Assembly: GCA_038209775.1 (NCBI GenBank)
Contig: JBBQXK010000003.1
Location: forward strand, 62,001 to 126,000
Source: JBBQXK01 sp038209775
Lineage (GTDB): Bacteria; Pseudomonadota; Alphaproteobacteria; Rhodobacterales; Rhodobacteraceae
Direction: 5' to 3'
Length of the DNA: 64,000 nt
Shown here: positions 8,508-17,066 of the stretch, piece after piece
Layout: each line of letters starts with the position of its first letter
How positions within the stretch are numbered: position 1 is the stretch's first letter
The notes under the pieces: model-generated
The model's database searches: none
Told to the model about the DNA's origin: nothing
Seen by the model: the letters and a program-made list of their open reading frames with translations, nothing else
Program-made: the position numbers and the translations under genes

Positions 8508-8553
8508 CGGAGGTGGGGGCGTGACGGGGGTGGGGGCGTGACGGGGGTGGTGG
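8503..8553 (+). repeat. 17-base tandem repeat at the prfA-prmC junction
   Basis: Three units of cgtgacgg(a/g)ggtgg(g/t)gg follow one another exactly (8503-8519, 8520-8536, 8537-8553). The first covers the prfA stop codon and the last ends one base before the prmC ATG. Each unit carries a G-rich stretch that could act as a ribosome-binding site. Confidence 0.85.
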
Positions 8554-8554
8554 C

Positions 8555-9388
8555 ATGACAGGTGCCGAGGCTCTTGCCCGGGCGATCCCCCGATTGCGTT
8601 CGGCGGGGGTCGAGGGTGCGGGCCGGGATGCCCGTCTCCTCCTTGCGCATGCGCTGGACATGCCTTCGGACCGGCTGATCCTGATCCTGCCCGAAGTCGT
8701 GCCGCCGGTTGCCCTTGCCCGCTTTGACGCCGCCATCACTGACCGCGCCCTTCGCAAACCGCTGTCGCAGATCGTCGGGTACCGCATGTTCTGGGGGCGT
8801 TCTTTCACCGTCACCGCAGATGTGCTTGACCCCCGACCCGAGACCGAAACGCTGGTCGCCGCCGCCCTGCGCCAGCCCTTCGCCACAGTGCTTGACCTTG
8901 GCACAGGCTCTGGCGCGATCCTGTTGTCGCTCTTGGCCGACCGACCGGACGCGCAGGGGCTTGGTACTGATCTCTCGCCCGCCGCCCTTGCCGTGGCCGA
9001 GGGCAATGCCCACAGGCTGAGCGTGCCGAACGCAAAGTTCCTACAATCGGGCTGGTTCGCGGCGGTACATGGCCGGTTCGACCTGATCGTGTCGAACCCA
9101 CCCTATATTGCGGCGGCAGAGATGGCCGCCCTCGCCCCCGAAGTGCGCAATTGGGAGCCCGCGATGGCGCTGACCCCCGGCGGTGACGGGCTGGACGCCT
9201 ACCGCGCGATCACCGGGGCAGTGGCGGGGCATCTGGCCACCGGGGGAAGGCTGTTGGTCGAGATCGGGCCCACGCAAGGGGCGGCAGTGCAGGCGATGTT
9301 CCGGGCGGCGGGGTTGGTCGGGGTGAACGTCATGACCGACTTCGACCACCGCGACCGGGTAGTGCAGGGCTTTGCCGCACCGCTCTGA
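8555..9388 (+). CDS. prmC: Release factor glutamine methyltransferase
   Basis: A 277-residue SAM-dependent N5-glutamine methyltransferase that modifies the GGQ glutamine of release factors. An N-terminal helical domain (about 1-85) is followed by a Rossmann methyltransferase fold with the SAM loop DLGTGSGA at 114-121 and the catalytic NPPY at 181-184. It lies directly after prfA, its substrate gene, with 47 bases between, nearly all of which is a triple repeat. The ATG at 8555 is the first codon after the repeat and gives the expected length. The G-rich repeat units provide the only ribosome-binding candidates. Confidence 0.95.
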   Translation: MTGAEALARAIPRLRSAGVEGAGRDARLLLAHALDMPSDRLILILPEVVPPVALARFDAAITDRALRKPLSQIVGYRMFWGRSFTVTADVLDPRPETETLVAAALRQPFATVLDLGTGSGAILLSLLADRPDAQGLGTDLSPAALAVAEGNAHRLSVPNAKFLQSGWFAAVHGRFDLIVSNPPYIAAAEMAALAPEVRNWEPAMALTPGGDGLDAYRAITGAVAGHLATGGRLLVEIGPTQGAAVQAMFRAAGLVGVNVMTDFDHRDRVVQGFAAPL

Positions 9389-9396
9389 CTGATGAT

Positions 9397-9413
9397 CCGC
9401 CGCAAAGCGGCGG
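9397..9413. terminator. GC-rich hairpin after prmC
   Basis: CCGCCGC-AAA-GCGGCGG is a perfect 7-base stem with a 3-base loop, starting eight bases after the prmC stop. It has no T tract, so it may act as an RNA 3'-end stabiliser or a factor-dependent terminator. Confidence 0.4.
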
Positions 9414-9635
9414 CCCTGAACCGCCGAAGCGCAACGCCACATGGTCATTTCCGCAGAATCCTCTTGTCACCGCGCCCGTCGCGTGATTATTCCAGATCCA
9501 GCGGACTGTGGCGATGCCTGCCTTGCGGGTGACCCTTGCGCCGCTTAATGCCATATACGCCCAGCCGCTCCTGTCGCACGCTTGAAACGCGACAGGCGTC
9601 CGGGCAGGGCCAGATCATCCGGATCAAGGGACAAG

Positions 9636-10643
9636 ATGCGATCTTCCAAGTCTCGCTCGCGGTCAAAGCAGAACCGCCCGCGCACCCTCGGCAACATCAT
9701 CAACCGCGTGTTCGACTCGTCTGGCCCTGAGGGCAAGGTGCGTGGCACGCCACAGCAGATCATTGAAAAGTACCAGCACCTCGCGCGTGACGCGCAGTTG
9801 TCGAATGACCGCGTGGCGCATGAGAACTTCATGCAGCACGCCGAGCATTACACCCGCATGCTGAGCGAAGCGATGCGCGAGATGGCGGCCGAACAGGAAC
9901 AGCGCCGGCCCGAAGGCGGCCAGCAACAGCAACCGCGCCGCGATGACCGTGACGATGGCGGCAACAGCGGCAGCTGGCAGCAGGGCAATGGCGGCAATGC
10001 TGGCTGGCAGGGCAACGGCAATCGTGGGTCGCAGCAGGGGAACGGCGGCCAGAACGGCCAGCCTGCGCACAATGGCCAGCCTGCGCACAACGGCCAGCCT
10101 GCACACAACGGCCAGCCTGCACACAACGGCCAGCAGAACCGCGATGACCAGCGCGGCGAACGCCGCGCCGATTACCGCCCCGAATACCGGGGTGAAAATC
10201 GCGGCGACAACCGTGGCGACAATCGGGGCGATCACCGCAACGAACAGCCGCGCGAAGTGGCAACGCCGCAGCCAGAGGTGATCGGATTTGACGCCGACGG
10301 CGATGCAGGTCTGGTCGAAACACCCGAGGCCCGCGCCCCCCGCGTGGCCCAGCAGGAACGCAGCCCCCGCCCCCCCCAGCAGGACCGCCCCCAGCAGGAC
10401 CGCCCCCAGCAAGACCGGCCCCAGCAGGACCGCAGCCGACAGGACCGCGCCCCGCAACAGCCGTCCGAACAGCCGGTCGCCGCAGCCGAAACCGCCGCGC
10501 CCGACGAAACCGTCGTAGCGTCGGACAAGCCCGCCTCGACCCGTCGCGCGCGCACCCCGCGCAAACCCCGCGGCGACGGCAACAGCGACGGTGCGCCCCC
10601 CGCAGGCGACGCATCCGGCCCACCGCGCGAAGCCGCCGAATAG
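9636..10643 (+). CDS. DUF4167 protein with long low-complexity tail
   Basis: A 335-residue cytoplasmic protein. The first 90 residues match DUF4167: a basic start (RSSKSRSRSKQNRPRTLGNI), then NRVFDSSGPEGKVRGTPQQI and a helical part rich in charged residues. The rest is predicted disordered and dominated by Q, N, G, R, D and P. It contains four NGQPAH hexapeptides in a row (from 10053) and a run of DRPQQ repeats (from 10377). The role of the family is not established; the basic, glycine/arginine-rich composition suggests nucleic-acid contact, which is inference only. The ATG at 9636 follows AAGGGA. It converges with rsmA, with three bases between the two stops. Confidence 0.82.
   Translation: MRSSKSRSRSKQNRPRTLGNIINRVFDSSGPEGKVRGTPQQIIEKYQHLARDAQLSNDRVAHENFMQHAEHYTRMLSEAMREMAAEQEQRRPEGGQQQQPRRDDRDDGGNSGSWQQGNGGNAGWQGNGNRGSQQGNGGQNGQPAHNGQPAHNGQPAHNGQPAHNGQQNRDDQRGERRADYRPEYRGENRGDNRGDNRGDHRNEQPREVATPQPEVIGFDADGDAGLVETPEARAPRVAQQERSPRPPQQDRPQQDRPQQDRPQQDRSRQDRAPQQPSEQPVAAAETAAPDETVVASDKPASTRRARTPRKPRGDGNSDGAPPAGDASGPPREAAE
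10053..10124 (+). repeat. 18-base tandem repeat inside the DUF4167 gene
   Basis: Four units of aa(c/t)ggccagcctgc(g/a)cac, each coding NGQPAH, followed by a partial fifth. The third positions vary only slightly, which points to recent unit expansion. Confidence 0.85.
10377..10436 (+). repeat. 15-base tandem repeat inside the DUF4167 gene
   Basis: Four units of cagca(g/a)gaccg(c/g)ccc, coding QQDRP, the last one diverged to QQDRS. It is a second, independent short repeat in the disordered tail. Confidence 0.8.
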
Positions 10644-10646
10644 GCT

Positions 10647-11489
10647 TCAGCGCGCGGCCAGCGCCCGCGCAATCGCGCAAAATCCCTCCAGCGGGATCTC
10701 CTCCGCCCGGGCGGTCGGGGGGATGCCGATGCTTTCCAGCAAGGCCTCGATCCCCGGTGCCAGCCCCCGCAGGCTGGCGCGCAGCATCTTGCGCCGCTGG
10801 CCAAACCCGGCCTGCGTCACCCGCGACAGCATCACCGGATCGGCGGGAAAGCGTGGTGCCGGCAGGGCGGTCAAGTGGACGACTGCCGAATGCACCTTGG
10901 GCGCGGGCATGAACGCCTCGGGCGGCAGGGTCATCACGATGCGGGCATCGGCCCGCCACTGCGCAAGGATCGCCAGCCGGCCATAGGCACCGCCGCCGGG
11001 GCGCGCGACGATGCGCTCGGCGACCTCCTTCTGAAACATCAGTGTCAGGCTTGACCAGAACGGCGGCCAGACGGGCGGCGTCAGCCAGCGGATCAAAAGC
11101 TCGGTCCCGACATTGTAGGGCAAATTCGCCACCACCTTGACCGGCGGGGTCACCGCTGATGCCAGGTCAAGCGCCAGCGCATCGCCTTGCAGCACCTGCA
11201 GCCGTCCCGGATAGGCCTCGGCTATGGCCGCCAGCGCGGGCAGACAGCGCGCATCCTTTTCGACCGCCAGCACCCGCCGCGCCCCTTCGGCCAAAAGCCC
11301 CCGCGTAAGCCCCCCGGGACCCGGACCAATTTCCAGAACATCGCAGCCACTCAGGTCTCCGGCCATCCGCGCGATCTTGGCGGTCAGGTTCAGGTCAAGG
11401 AGGAAGTTCTGCCCAAGGCTTTTCTTCGCCGCCAGATCATGCGCCGCAATCACCTCGCGCAAGGGCGGCAGTCCGTCGATGGTCCCCAT
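10647..11489 (-). CDS. rsmA: 16S rRNA (adenine1518/1519-N6) dimethyltransferase
   Basis: A 280-residue SAM-dependent enzyme that dimethylates two adjacent adenosines near the 3' end of 16S rRNA during small-subunit maturation. Family motifs are SLGQNFL at 24-30, the SAM loop EIGPGPGGLT at 53-62 and the catalytic NLPYNV at 122-127. The start at 11489 gives MGTIDGLPPL; an earlier in-frame ATG lies in the upstream repeat. It is the last gene of the minus-strand series lptF-lptG-lptD-surA-pdxA-rsmA, a known order in this group, but is set apart from pdxA by a 78-base gap filled by a palindromic repeat. It converges with the DUF4167 gene. Confidence 0.96.
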   Translation of the reverse strand: MGTIDGLPPLREVIAAHDLAAKKSLGQNFLLDLNLTAKIARMAGDLSGCDVLEIGPGPGGLTRGLLAEGARRVLAVEKDARCLPALAAIAEAYPGRLQVLQGDALALDLASAVTPPVKVVANLPYNVGTELLIRWLTPPVWPPFWSSLTLMFQKEVAERIVARPGGGAYGRLAILAQWRADARIVMTLPPEAFMPAPKVHSAVVHLTALPAPRFPADPVMLSRVTQAGFGQRRKMLRASLRGLAPGIEALLESIGIPPTARAEEIPLEGFCAIARALAAR

Positions 11490-11510
11490 GCCCCCTCCTT
11501 CCCCATTCAC

Positions 11511-11557
11511 CTTGCACAAATATCCCACGGGGGGTGCGGGGGGTGTGAAACCCCCCG
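11511..11557 (-). repeat. Dispersed palindromic repeat, copy B
   Basis: Lies between pdxA and rsmA inside an operon. Read on the minus strand it has a hairpin of six or seven G/C pairs (arms 11537-11543 and 11551-11557), then CCCCCCGTGGGATATTTG and TGCAAG. It is the most diverged of the five copies. Confidence 0.55.
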
Positions 11558-11567
11558 TCTCCTGCCC

Positions 11568-12554
11568 TCACAACCCGCGCAACGCGACCATCCTCGCCGC
11601 CATCCGCAACGCCGCAACCGTGCTCGTCACGTCGGCAACCCCTTGCCCCGCAATATCGAACGCCGTCCCGTGATCGGGCGAGGTACGCACAAACGGCAGG
11701 CCAAGCGTCACATTCACCCCGCCTGCGAAATCCAGCGTCTTGATCGGGATCAGCGCCTGATCATGATACATGCACACGGCGGCATCATAGCGGGCGCGGG
11801 CGGGGGGGTGGAACATGGTGTCGGCGGACAGGGGCCCGGTTACATCCAGCCCTTGCAGGCGCAGCCGGGCCAAGAGGGGCGCGATGCGGTCCACCTCTTC
11901 GTGCCCCATCGCCCCGCCCTCGCCCGCATGCGGGTTCAGGCCGGCCACGGCGATGCGCGGGGCGGGGATGGCGAAATCGCGCTGCAGGGCGGCGACGGTC
12001 AGGCGGATCGTGGCCTCGATCAACTCGTCGGTCAATGCGGCGGCAACTGCGGACAGGGGCATGTGGATTGTGACCGGCACCACGCGCAGCGCATCACAGG
12101 CCAGCATCATCGCCACATGGGGCACCCCGGCGAGGGCCGCCAGATATTCAGTATGCCCGGGGTAGGGGAACGCGGCCCCGTCCAGCAGCGCCTTCTTGTG
12201 GATGGGCAGTGTGGTCACGGCTGCGGCCTTACCCGTCTGCACCAGCCGCACCGCCACGGCCACAGCCTCGATCACACCGGCGGCAAGGGCGGGGTCAGGG
12301 TGGCCCGGCCGGGGTGCCGGGCCGATGGTAAGGGGCAGCACAGGCAGGTGGGTGGCGGGCACCGACAGGGCATCGGCCGCGCTGTCCACCTCGCGCAGCG
12401 CGGAGCCGGGGGGCAGGTGGCGGGGGTCGCCGATCCAGACAAAGGGCAGCGCCGTCCCCAGCACGGCGCGCGCGCGCACGGCCAGTTCCGGGCCGATGCC
12501 CGCAGGTTCGCCGCAGCTTACCGCGACGGGACGGTCAGGTTCTGCACCGGGCAT
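11568..12554 (-). CDS. pdxA: 4-hydroxythreonine-4-phosphate dehydrogenase
   Basis: A 328-residue enzyme of DXP-dependent vitamin B6 synthesis that oxidises 4-phosphohydroxy-L-threonine with NAD(P), leading into ring formation by PdxJ. Family signatures are GEPAGIGPEL near the N-terminus, HKKALLDGAAFPYPGHTEYL with a metal-binding histidine, NPHAGEGG, and DHGTAFDIAG close to the C-terminus. Its ATG overlaps the surA stop by one base (TGATG), which shows tight translational linkage in the LPS/OMP assembly operon. The pathway link with surA and rsmA is a conserved gene order, not a metabolic one. pdxH lies 16 kb away in the same window. Confidence 0.95.
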   Translation of the reverse strand: MPGAEPDRPVAVSCGEPAGIGPELAVRARAVLGTALPFVWIGDPRHLPPGSALREVDSAADALSVPATHLPVLPLTIGPAPRPGHPDPALAAGVIEAVAVAVRLVQTGKAAAVTTLPIHKKALLDGAAFPYPGHTEYLAALAGVPHVAMMLACDALRVVPVTIHMPLSAVAAALTDELIEATIRLTVAALQRDFAIPAPRIAVAGLNPHAGEGGAMGHEEVDRIAPLLARLRLQGLDVTGPLSADTMFHPPARARYDAAVCMYHDQALIPIKTLDFAGGVNVTLGLPFVRTSPDHGTAFDIAGQGVADVTSTVAALRMAARMVALRGL

Positions 12555-13747
12555 CAGTATTCGCGGATGATCGCGTCGGCGCGCAGGCTTTCCAGATAGC
12601 CGTCGGCAAGGGCTGCGAGACGCCGGTTGGTCAGCACCTCACGCACACCGTCGCGTGACAGCGACCCATCCTCGACCGGGGCGCGGCGGCACAGCATCAG
12701 GTACTGCGCCGTGCCGCCCCGGGTGATCAGCGTACCCTCGCCATCATCCAGCTGCGCCAGTGCGGCGGCAAGATCGCCCGCCAGCGCGCCCACGTTCTGC
12801 GTCTCGCGCACCAGTGCCTCGGGCGGACTGCGCTGCGCCAACGCATAGAGGTCGTCGCAGGTATCGACCGCGGCCCGTACCCGCGCGGCCTCGGTGGCCG
12901 GATCGCCGGGGGGCAGGGCGAGGCGGGCATATTCGACCGCAATTGCCGCCTCGGTCGGGTTGCCCTGCTGCAGGTCACGCACGAAAAAGATCGTCACCTT
13001 GCCGGGTTGCGACACGGGTTCCGACACCCGGCCGGGCCCAAGGTTCGACAGCGCCGGAATAGCCTCGGCGGGCAGCGAGGTCAGCGCCCGCCAGTCAAGG
13101 CGGCCGCCCCCCGATGCAGTGGGGCCTGACGAATACTGCCGCGCGGCGGCGGCAAATTCCTCTTCCGTCTTTGCCTCACGGCGCAGGCGGTTGGCCAGCG
13201 CGCGGGCCTGCGATTCATTGCCGGGGGCGGCGGTCAGCACCAGTTCCGAAAGCAATACCCGCACGGCAGACCGGCGCGTATCGGCGGCAAGGGCGCGGTC
13301 GATCTCGGTTTCGGTGATGGTCACGCGGCCTGCAAATCGGGCACGCACGACTTCGCGCCACAGAAGTCCCGCCTGGACAAAATCGCGCAGCGCTTCACCC
13401 TCGACCCCGCCTTGCGCAAGCGCCTTGAGGAAATCCTCAAGCGACAGGTTCGCGCGGCCGGCAAACTCGGTCATCGCCGCCTCCAGCCCCTCGGGCGTCA
13501 GCGACAGACCGATCTGGTCGGCGGCAAACTGGCGCAGGCGGTCGTCGATCAGCGCCTGCCGTGCCTCGGCCTGGATATCGCCCGGCGTGCCGAACAGGGT
13601 CAGCATCCGCACCCGCTGTTCGAATTCAAAGTTGGTGACCACCTGGTCATTGACCGACAGGCGCGGCGCAAAGAGGCCGCCCTGCTGTGCGGCAGCAGGG
13701 GCAACAAAGGCCAGGGTGAGGGCGAACAGAAGAAGAAAGCGCGTCAT
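12554..13747 (-). CDS. surA: Periplasmic peptidyl-prolyl isomerase/chaperone SurA
   Basis: A 397-residue periplasmic chaperone that escorts outer-membrane proteins to the BAM complex. A Sec signal peptide (about 1-20, RFLLLFALTLAFVAPAAAQ) is followed by a SurA N-terminal chaperone region and one parvulin-like (PPIC) domain at about 165-280, recognisable by GGGRLDW and PGRVSEPVSQPGKVTIFFV. Only one PPIase domain is evident, whereas the E. coli protein has two; this is usual in alphaproteobacteria. It lies between lptD, whose product is a classic SurA client, and pdxA, overlapping pdxA by one base. An 89-base gap separates it from lptD. Confidence 0.9.
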   Translation of the reverse strand: MTRFLLLFALTLAFVAPAAAQQGGLFAPRLSVNDQVVTNFEFEQRVRMLTLFGTPGDIQAEARQALIDDRLRQFAADQIGLSLTPEGLEAAMTEFAGRANLSLEDFLKALAQGGVEGEALRDFVQAGLLWREVVRARFAGRVTITETEIDRALAADTRRSAVRVLLSELVLTAAPGNESQARALANRLRREAKTEEEFAAAARQYSSGPTASGGGRLDWRALTSLPAEAIPALSNLGPGRVSEPVSQPGKVTIFFVRDLQQGNPTEAAIAVEYARLALPPGDPATEAARVRAAVDTCDDLYALAQRSPPEALVRETQNVGALAGDLAAALAQLDDGEGTLITRGGTAQYLMLCRRAPVEDGSLSRDGVREVLTNRRLAALADGYLESLRADAIIREY

Positions 13748-13836
13748 TGGTCTTGTCTCATCAAGGGTAACGCCTTGGGCAAAAGTGGCCGCGCGGCTGA
13801 TAGATATGGTATCGTGTCACTGCGTTCTGTCAACCG

Positions 13837-15972
13837 CTAGCCCCGACAGGCCCGGGCCGGGCCCGCGCGGGTCTTGCCGCCAAAGCCCAGAAGCTCAACC
13901 GACAGGCCGATATCCGTTGTGGCCTGTACACTAGTCGAGGACGTGAACCGACGCGAGAGGGAAAGATCGACCTTCAGACACTCGTTGCGGTAGGCCATGC
14001 TGAGGCCCGCCGACGCCGCGCGGTCATCAAGAACGTCATAGCGGGTGGTAAAGCGCCCGGTCCAGGTCTGGGTCAGGTCATAGCTGCCATCGAATTCCAG
14101 TTCGGCCAAACGATCGGCCCGGGCCTCGGTCACGTCAGCCTCGAGCCAGATCAGGCTGGAACTGACGACAAAGCGTTCACGCTCGACTGCCAGGCGCACT
14201 TCGCCGCGGGTCAGCGAAAAATCGTTGTCCAGGACAAAACGGTTGGTCATGCTGATGCCGTAAAGGCCCTGCAGCCGGAACGTGGCCAGCCAGTCGGACG
14301 TGCGCCCGCCCAATCCCGATGCCTGGCTGAAACTGCCGTCATCTTCGGCCCGGAACACCCGTCCCAGCGAAAACCCCAGCGACCAGCCTGTGGGGGCTAT
14401 GTGGGTGAAGCCAAGCCCGAGGTTCAGCCGCGAACCGCGTTCAACAGCGTCATTGCCAGGCAACCGGTCAAGGGCAAACAGACTGGCCTCGTCAAATTCG
14501 GGCAGAACGGAATCCTCGTTGGGAATACCGTCGTCGCTGTCCTTTGGGGCCCAGATCAGTTGCACGACGGGTTCGATCACCTGCCGCGCGCCGCCGGGCG
14601 TGGTGCGGGTCAGCGGCCAGCGCAGTTCCGCCGCAAGCACGCCCGTGGCGCGGGTCTTGGTGCCCTGCACGGCCGCGTCCTGTGCTATGTCATAGATGTC
14701 GGCCTGCGCCTCGGCCATCACTGCGCCAAGGATGCCGGGGCCGAACACCGCATCACGCCGCCATCCCGCCCGCAGGCTTGCCCGGGCCGCATCGCGCCCG
14801 TCCGCGATGCCGTCGCCGTCACTGTCGGTGCTGATGGTGGAAGACCGGCGGTGGCTGTGGGTTTCAAACGCCAGCGTACCGGTGCCGCCGATCACCCCTG
14901 GGCGAAAGCGGCGTTCCCAGGTCAGATCGCCCACCAGCGATGGCAGTTGCGAATTGCTCTCGCCTTCGCGGATCGAATGGTAGTGGATCAGTCGCGCGCT
15001 GACGAATTCGTCGGCTCTGACACGGGTCGCCTCGATCCGCCCCTCCAGCCGGTCAATTTCCGAGATGCCGTAATCCAGAAGATAGGCCGGATCGCTGACC
15101 ATCCGGCCCGAAAGGTTCAGTGCGAACCCCTTTGGCAGGCGGAAGTTGCCCTTGATGTCGGCGTATCCGCGGGTTTCGCCCGGCAGGATGGTATCGCGCG
15201 ACAACGCCCCGCCAACCTCGATCTGGCCGGTGGCAAAGGCCTGACGATACCGCAGGTCCAGCGTGCGCGCGCGTTTCGACCCCACAAAAGGGGTTACGGT
15301 CAGATCGCGGCTGGGGCCGATGCGGATGAAGTACGGAAGTTTCAGCCCCGTACCCAGACCGGAGGTTGACCGTATCTCGGGGATCAGGAACCCGGTGGCG
15401 CGTGACAATGATGGATCGGGCATGCGCAGGCGCGGTATCCAGAACACCGGCACGCCGCCAAAGCGCAGTTGCGCGTTGTCGAAATAGATCTGCTTTTCCA
15501 CCGCGTCATGCACCACCCGCCGGGCGCGGATTTCCCACAAGGGGGTGGGGTTGCCCGCACAGACCTTGCACGACGACGCGACGGTACGGCCCAGCCGCGT
15601 ATAGCGCCCGCCGACGCGCAACATTTCGGACGACGCCATCTGCAACTGCCGGTTCAGGACCAGCCGCGCCGAGGTCAGGATGCCGTCGGCAAGATCGGCC
15701 GACATGTCGGCCTGATCCGCCAGAATGAAGGTGCCCGTTTCGTCCGCCAGAACGATGGGCCCGTCGATCACCAGCCGGTCCGCAGCGCGGTCATAGACGA
15801 TGCGCTTGGCCGTAAGGCGGCGGCCCTGAAACAGCACCTCGACATTGCCTTCGGCGACCAGCACGTCGTTGCCGGTGATCGCCAGCTTGTCTGCGACCAA
15901 TGCCGCCTGTTCCTGCGCCACTGCGGACAGGGGCCAGACCAGGACAAACAAAAGGGCAAGGATACGCCGCAT
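13837..15972 (-). CDS. lptD: LPS-assembly protein LptD
   Basis: A 711-residue outer-membrane beta-barrel that, with LptE, inserts lipopolysaccharide into the outer leaflet. A signal peptide (RRILALLFVLVWPLSAVAQ) is followed by an OstA/LptA-like periplasmic part with VLVAEGNVEVLFQGRRL, and then the large LptD barrel. Cysteines are few (SSCKVCAGNP near residue 140, and one near the C-terminus in NECLKVDLSL), so some disulfide pairing as in E. coli LptD is possible. The ATG at 15972 overlaps the lptG stop by one base. Placing lptF, lptG and lptD together gives three parts of one transport machine in a single transcript. Confidence 0.95.
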   Translation of the reverse strand: MRRILALLFVLVWPLSAVAQEQAALVADKLAITGNDVLVAEGNVEVLFQGRRLTAKRIVYDRAADRLVIDGPIVLADETGTFILADQADMSADLADGILTSARLVLNRQLQMASSEMLRVGGRYTRLGRTVASSCKVCAGNPTPLWEIRARRVVHDAVEKQIYFDNAQLRFGGVPVFWIPRLRMPDPSLSRATGFLIPEIRSTSGLGTGLKLPYFIRIGPSRDLTVTPFVGSKRARTLDLRYRQAFATGQIEVGGALSRDTILPGETRGYADIKGNFRLPKGFALNLSGRMVSDPAYLLDYGISEIDRLEGRIEATRVRADEFVSARLIHYHSIREGESNSQLPSLVGDLTWERRFRPGVIGGTGTLAFETHSHRRSSTISTDSDGDGIADGRDAARASLRAGWRRDAVFGPGILGAVMAEAQADIYDIAQDAAVQGTKTRATGVLAAELRWPLTRTTPGGARQVIEPVVQLIWAPKDSDDGIPNEDSVLPEFDEASLFALDRLPGNDAVERGSRLNLGLGFTHIAPTGWSLGFSLGRVFRAEDDGSFSQASGLGGRTSDWLATFRLQGLYGISMTNRFVLDNDFSLTRGEVRLAVERERFVVSSSLIWLEADVTEARADRLAELEFDGSYDLTQTWTGRFTTRYDVLDDRAASAGLSMAYRNECLKVDLSLSRRFTSSTSVQATTDIGLSVELLGFGGKTRAGPARACRG

Positions 15973-17066
15973 CAGCCGTCCTCGACATGTAACAAAAGAC
16001 CCAGCGACAGAAGGCCCGCCGCGACTGGCGGGCTCCAGGCGGCAAGGGCCACGGGGATTTGGCCGTTCTCGCCCAGAACCTGACCGAAATTGCGCAGAAA
16101 GAACAGCGCAAAGCCGCACAGGATGGCGAGAAGCACCATCTGCCCGGTACGCCCGAACCGCGCGTGGCGCATGGTGAACCCCGCCGCCAGTAGCACCATC
16201 GCCCCCAACAGCAGTGGCAATGCCAGTTCCATCTGGAACCAGACCCGGTGTGCGCGGGCCGAGAATCCGGCGGCCTCGATCCGGGCGATATAGGCGGGCA
16301 GGTCCCAGATAGGGATTGCCGAGGGTTTGCCGAAACTGTCGCGGATGCGTTCGCGCGTGAGATCAGAAGGCAGTTGCAGTGTGGCTGCGGTGCGGGCGGC
16401 GACCTCGGGGTTGGGTGCTGTCAAGTCCCACACCTTGGCCCCGGTCAGCACCCAGGCACCCGGTTCCAGCGTTGCCTCGTCCGCCTCGGTCCGGGTCAGG
16501 GGCGCGCCGTCGGGCGAAAATGTAAGAAAGGTCACCGCATAAAGCCGCGTGCCGTCCAGATCGGTGCGCGCGGCCTGGATCACGGTCTGCCCGTCAGCCC
16601 CGCCCTGCCGCAGCCAGAGACCAGAGGAACTGATCGACAGCACACTTTCCGATCCACGCGCCAGCCGGGCATAGGCGGCCTCATATTCGCGCGACAGGCC
16701 CGCCACCAGCGGGTTCAACACCGCGACCGCCAGCACCCCCAGCACCAGCGCCGCCAAGACCGGGGCCATCAGGAACCGCAGCCCCGACCGCCCCGCCGCC
16801 CGCACCACCACCAGTTCCGACGTCCGCGCAAGGCCCACGAACATCGCAACCGACGCGAGGATCACGATCAGCGGCAGGATGCGATAGAGGCTGGACGGCA
16901 CGTTCAGCGCCGCCAGTTCTGCGGCCTGTGTCAGCCCCAGACCCTGTGCGGAAAAGCGGCGCAACTGGTCCACCATCTCGATCAGCATCATGATGCCGAA
17001 GAAGATCAGGAACACCTGTGCTACCACCTTGGCGAACCGCCGCATGACATAAAGGCTTAACGTCAT
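15972..17066 (-). CDS. lptG: LPS export ABC transporter permease LptG
   Basis: A 364-residue inner-membrane permease that, with LptF and the LptB ATPase, extracts LPS and pushes it across the periplasmic bridge. The YjgP/YjgQ fold is visible: hydrophobic segments at about 10-32, 50-75 and 95-120, a periplasmic jellyroll-type middle domain, then three closing helices from about 275. The start MTLSLYVMRRF overlaps the lptF stop by four bases (ATGA). An in-frame extension upstream lies inside lptF and is discarded. No lptB lies within the window. Confidence 0.93.
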   Translation of the reverse strand: MTLSLYVMRRFAKVVAQVFLIFFGIMMLIEMVDQLRRFSAQGLGLTQAAELAALNVPSSLYRILPLIVILASVAMFVGLARTSELVVVRAAGRSGLRFLMAPVLAALVLGVLAVAVLNPLVAGLSREYEAAYARLARGSESVLSISSSGLWLRQGGADGQTVIQAARTDLDGTRLYAVTFLTFSPDGAPLTRTEADEATLEPGAWVLTGAKVWDLTAPNPEVAARTAATLQLPSDLTRERIRDSFGKPSAIPIWDLPAYIARIEAAGFSARAHRVWFQMELALPLLLGAMVLLAAGFTMRHARFGRTGQMVLLAILCGFALFFLRNFGQVLGENGQIPVALAAWSPPVAAGLLSLGLLLHVEDG

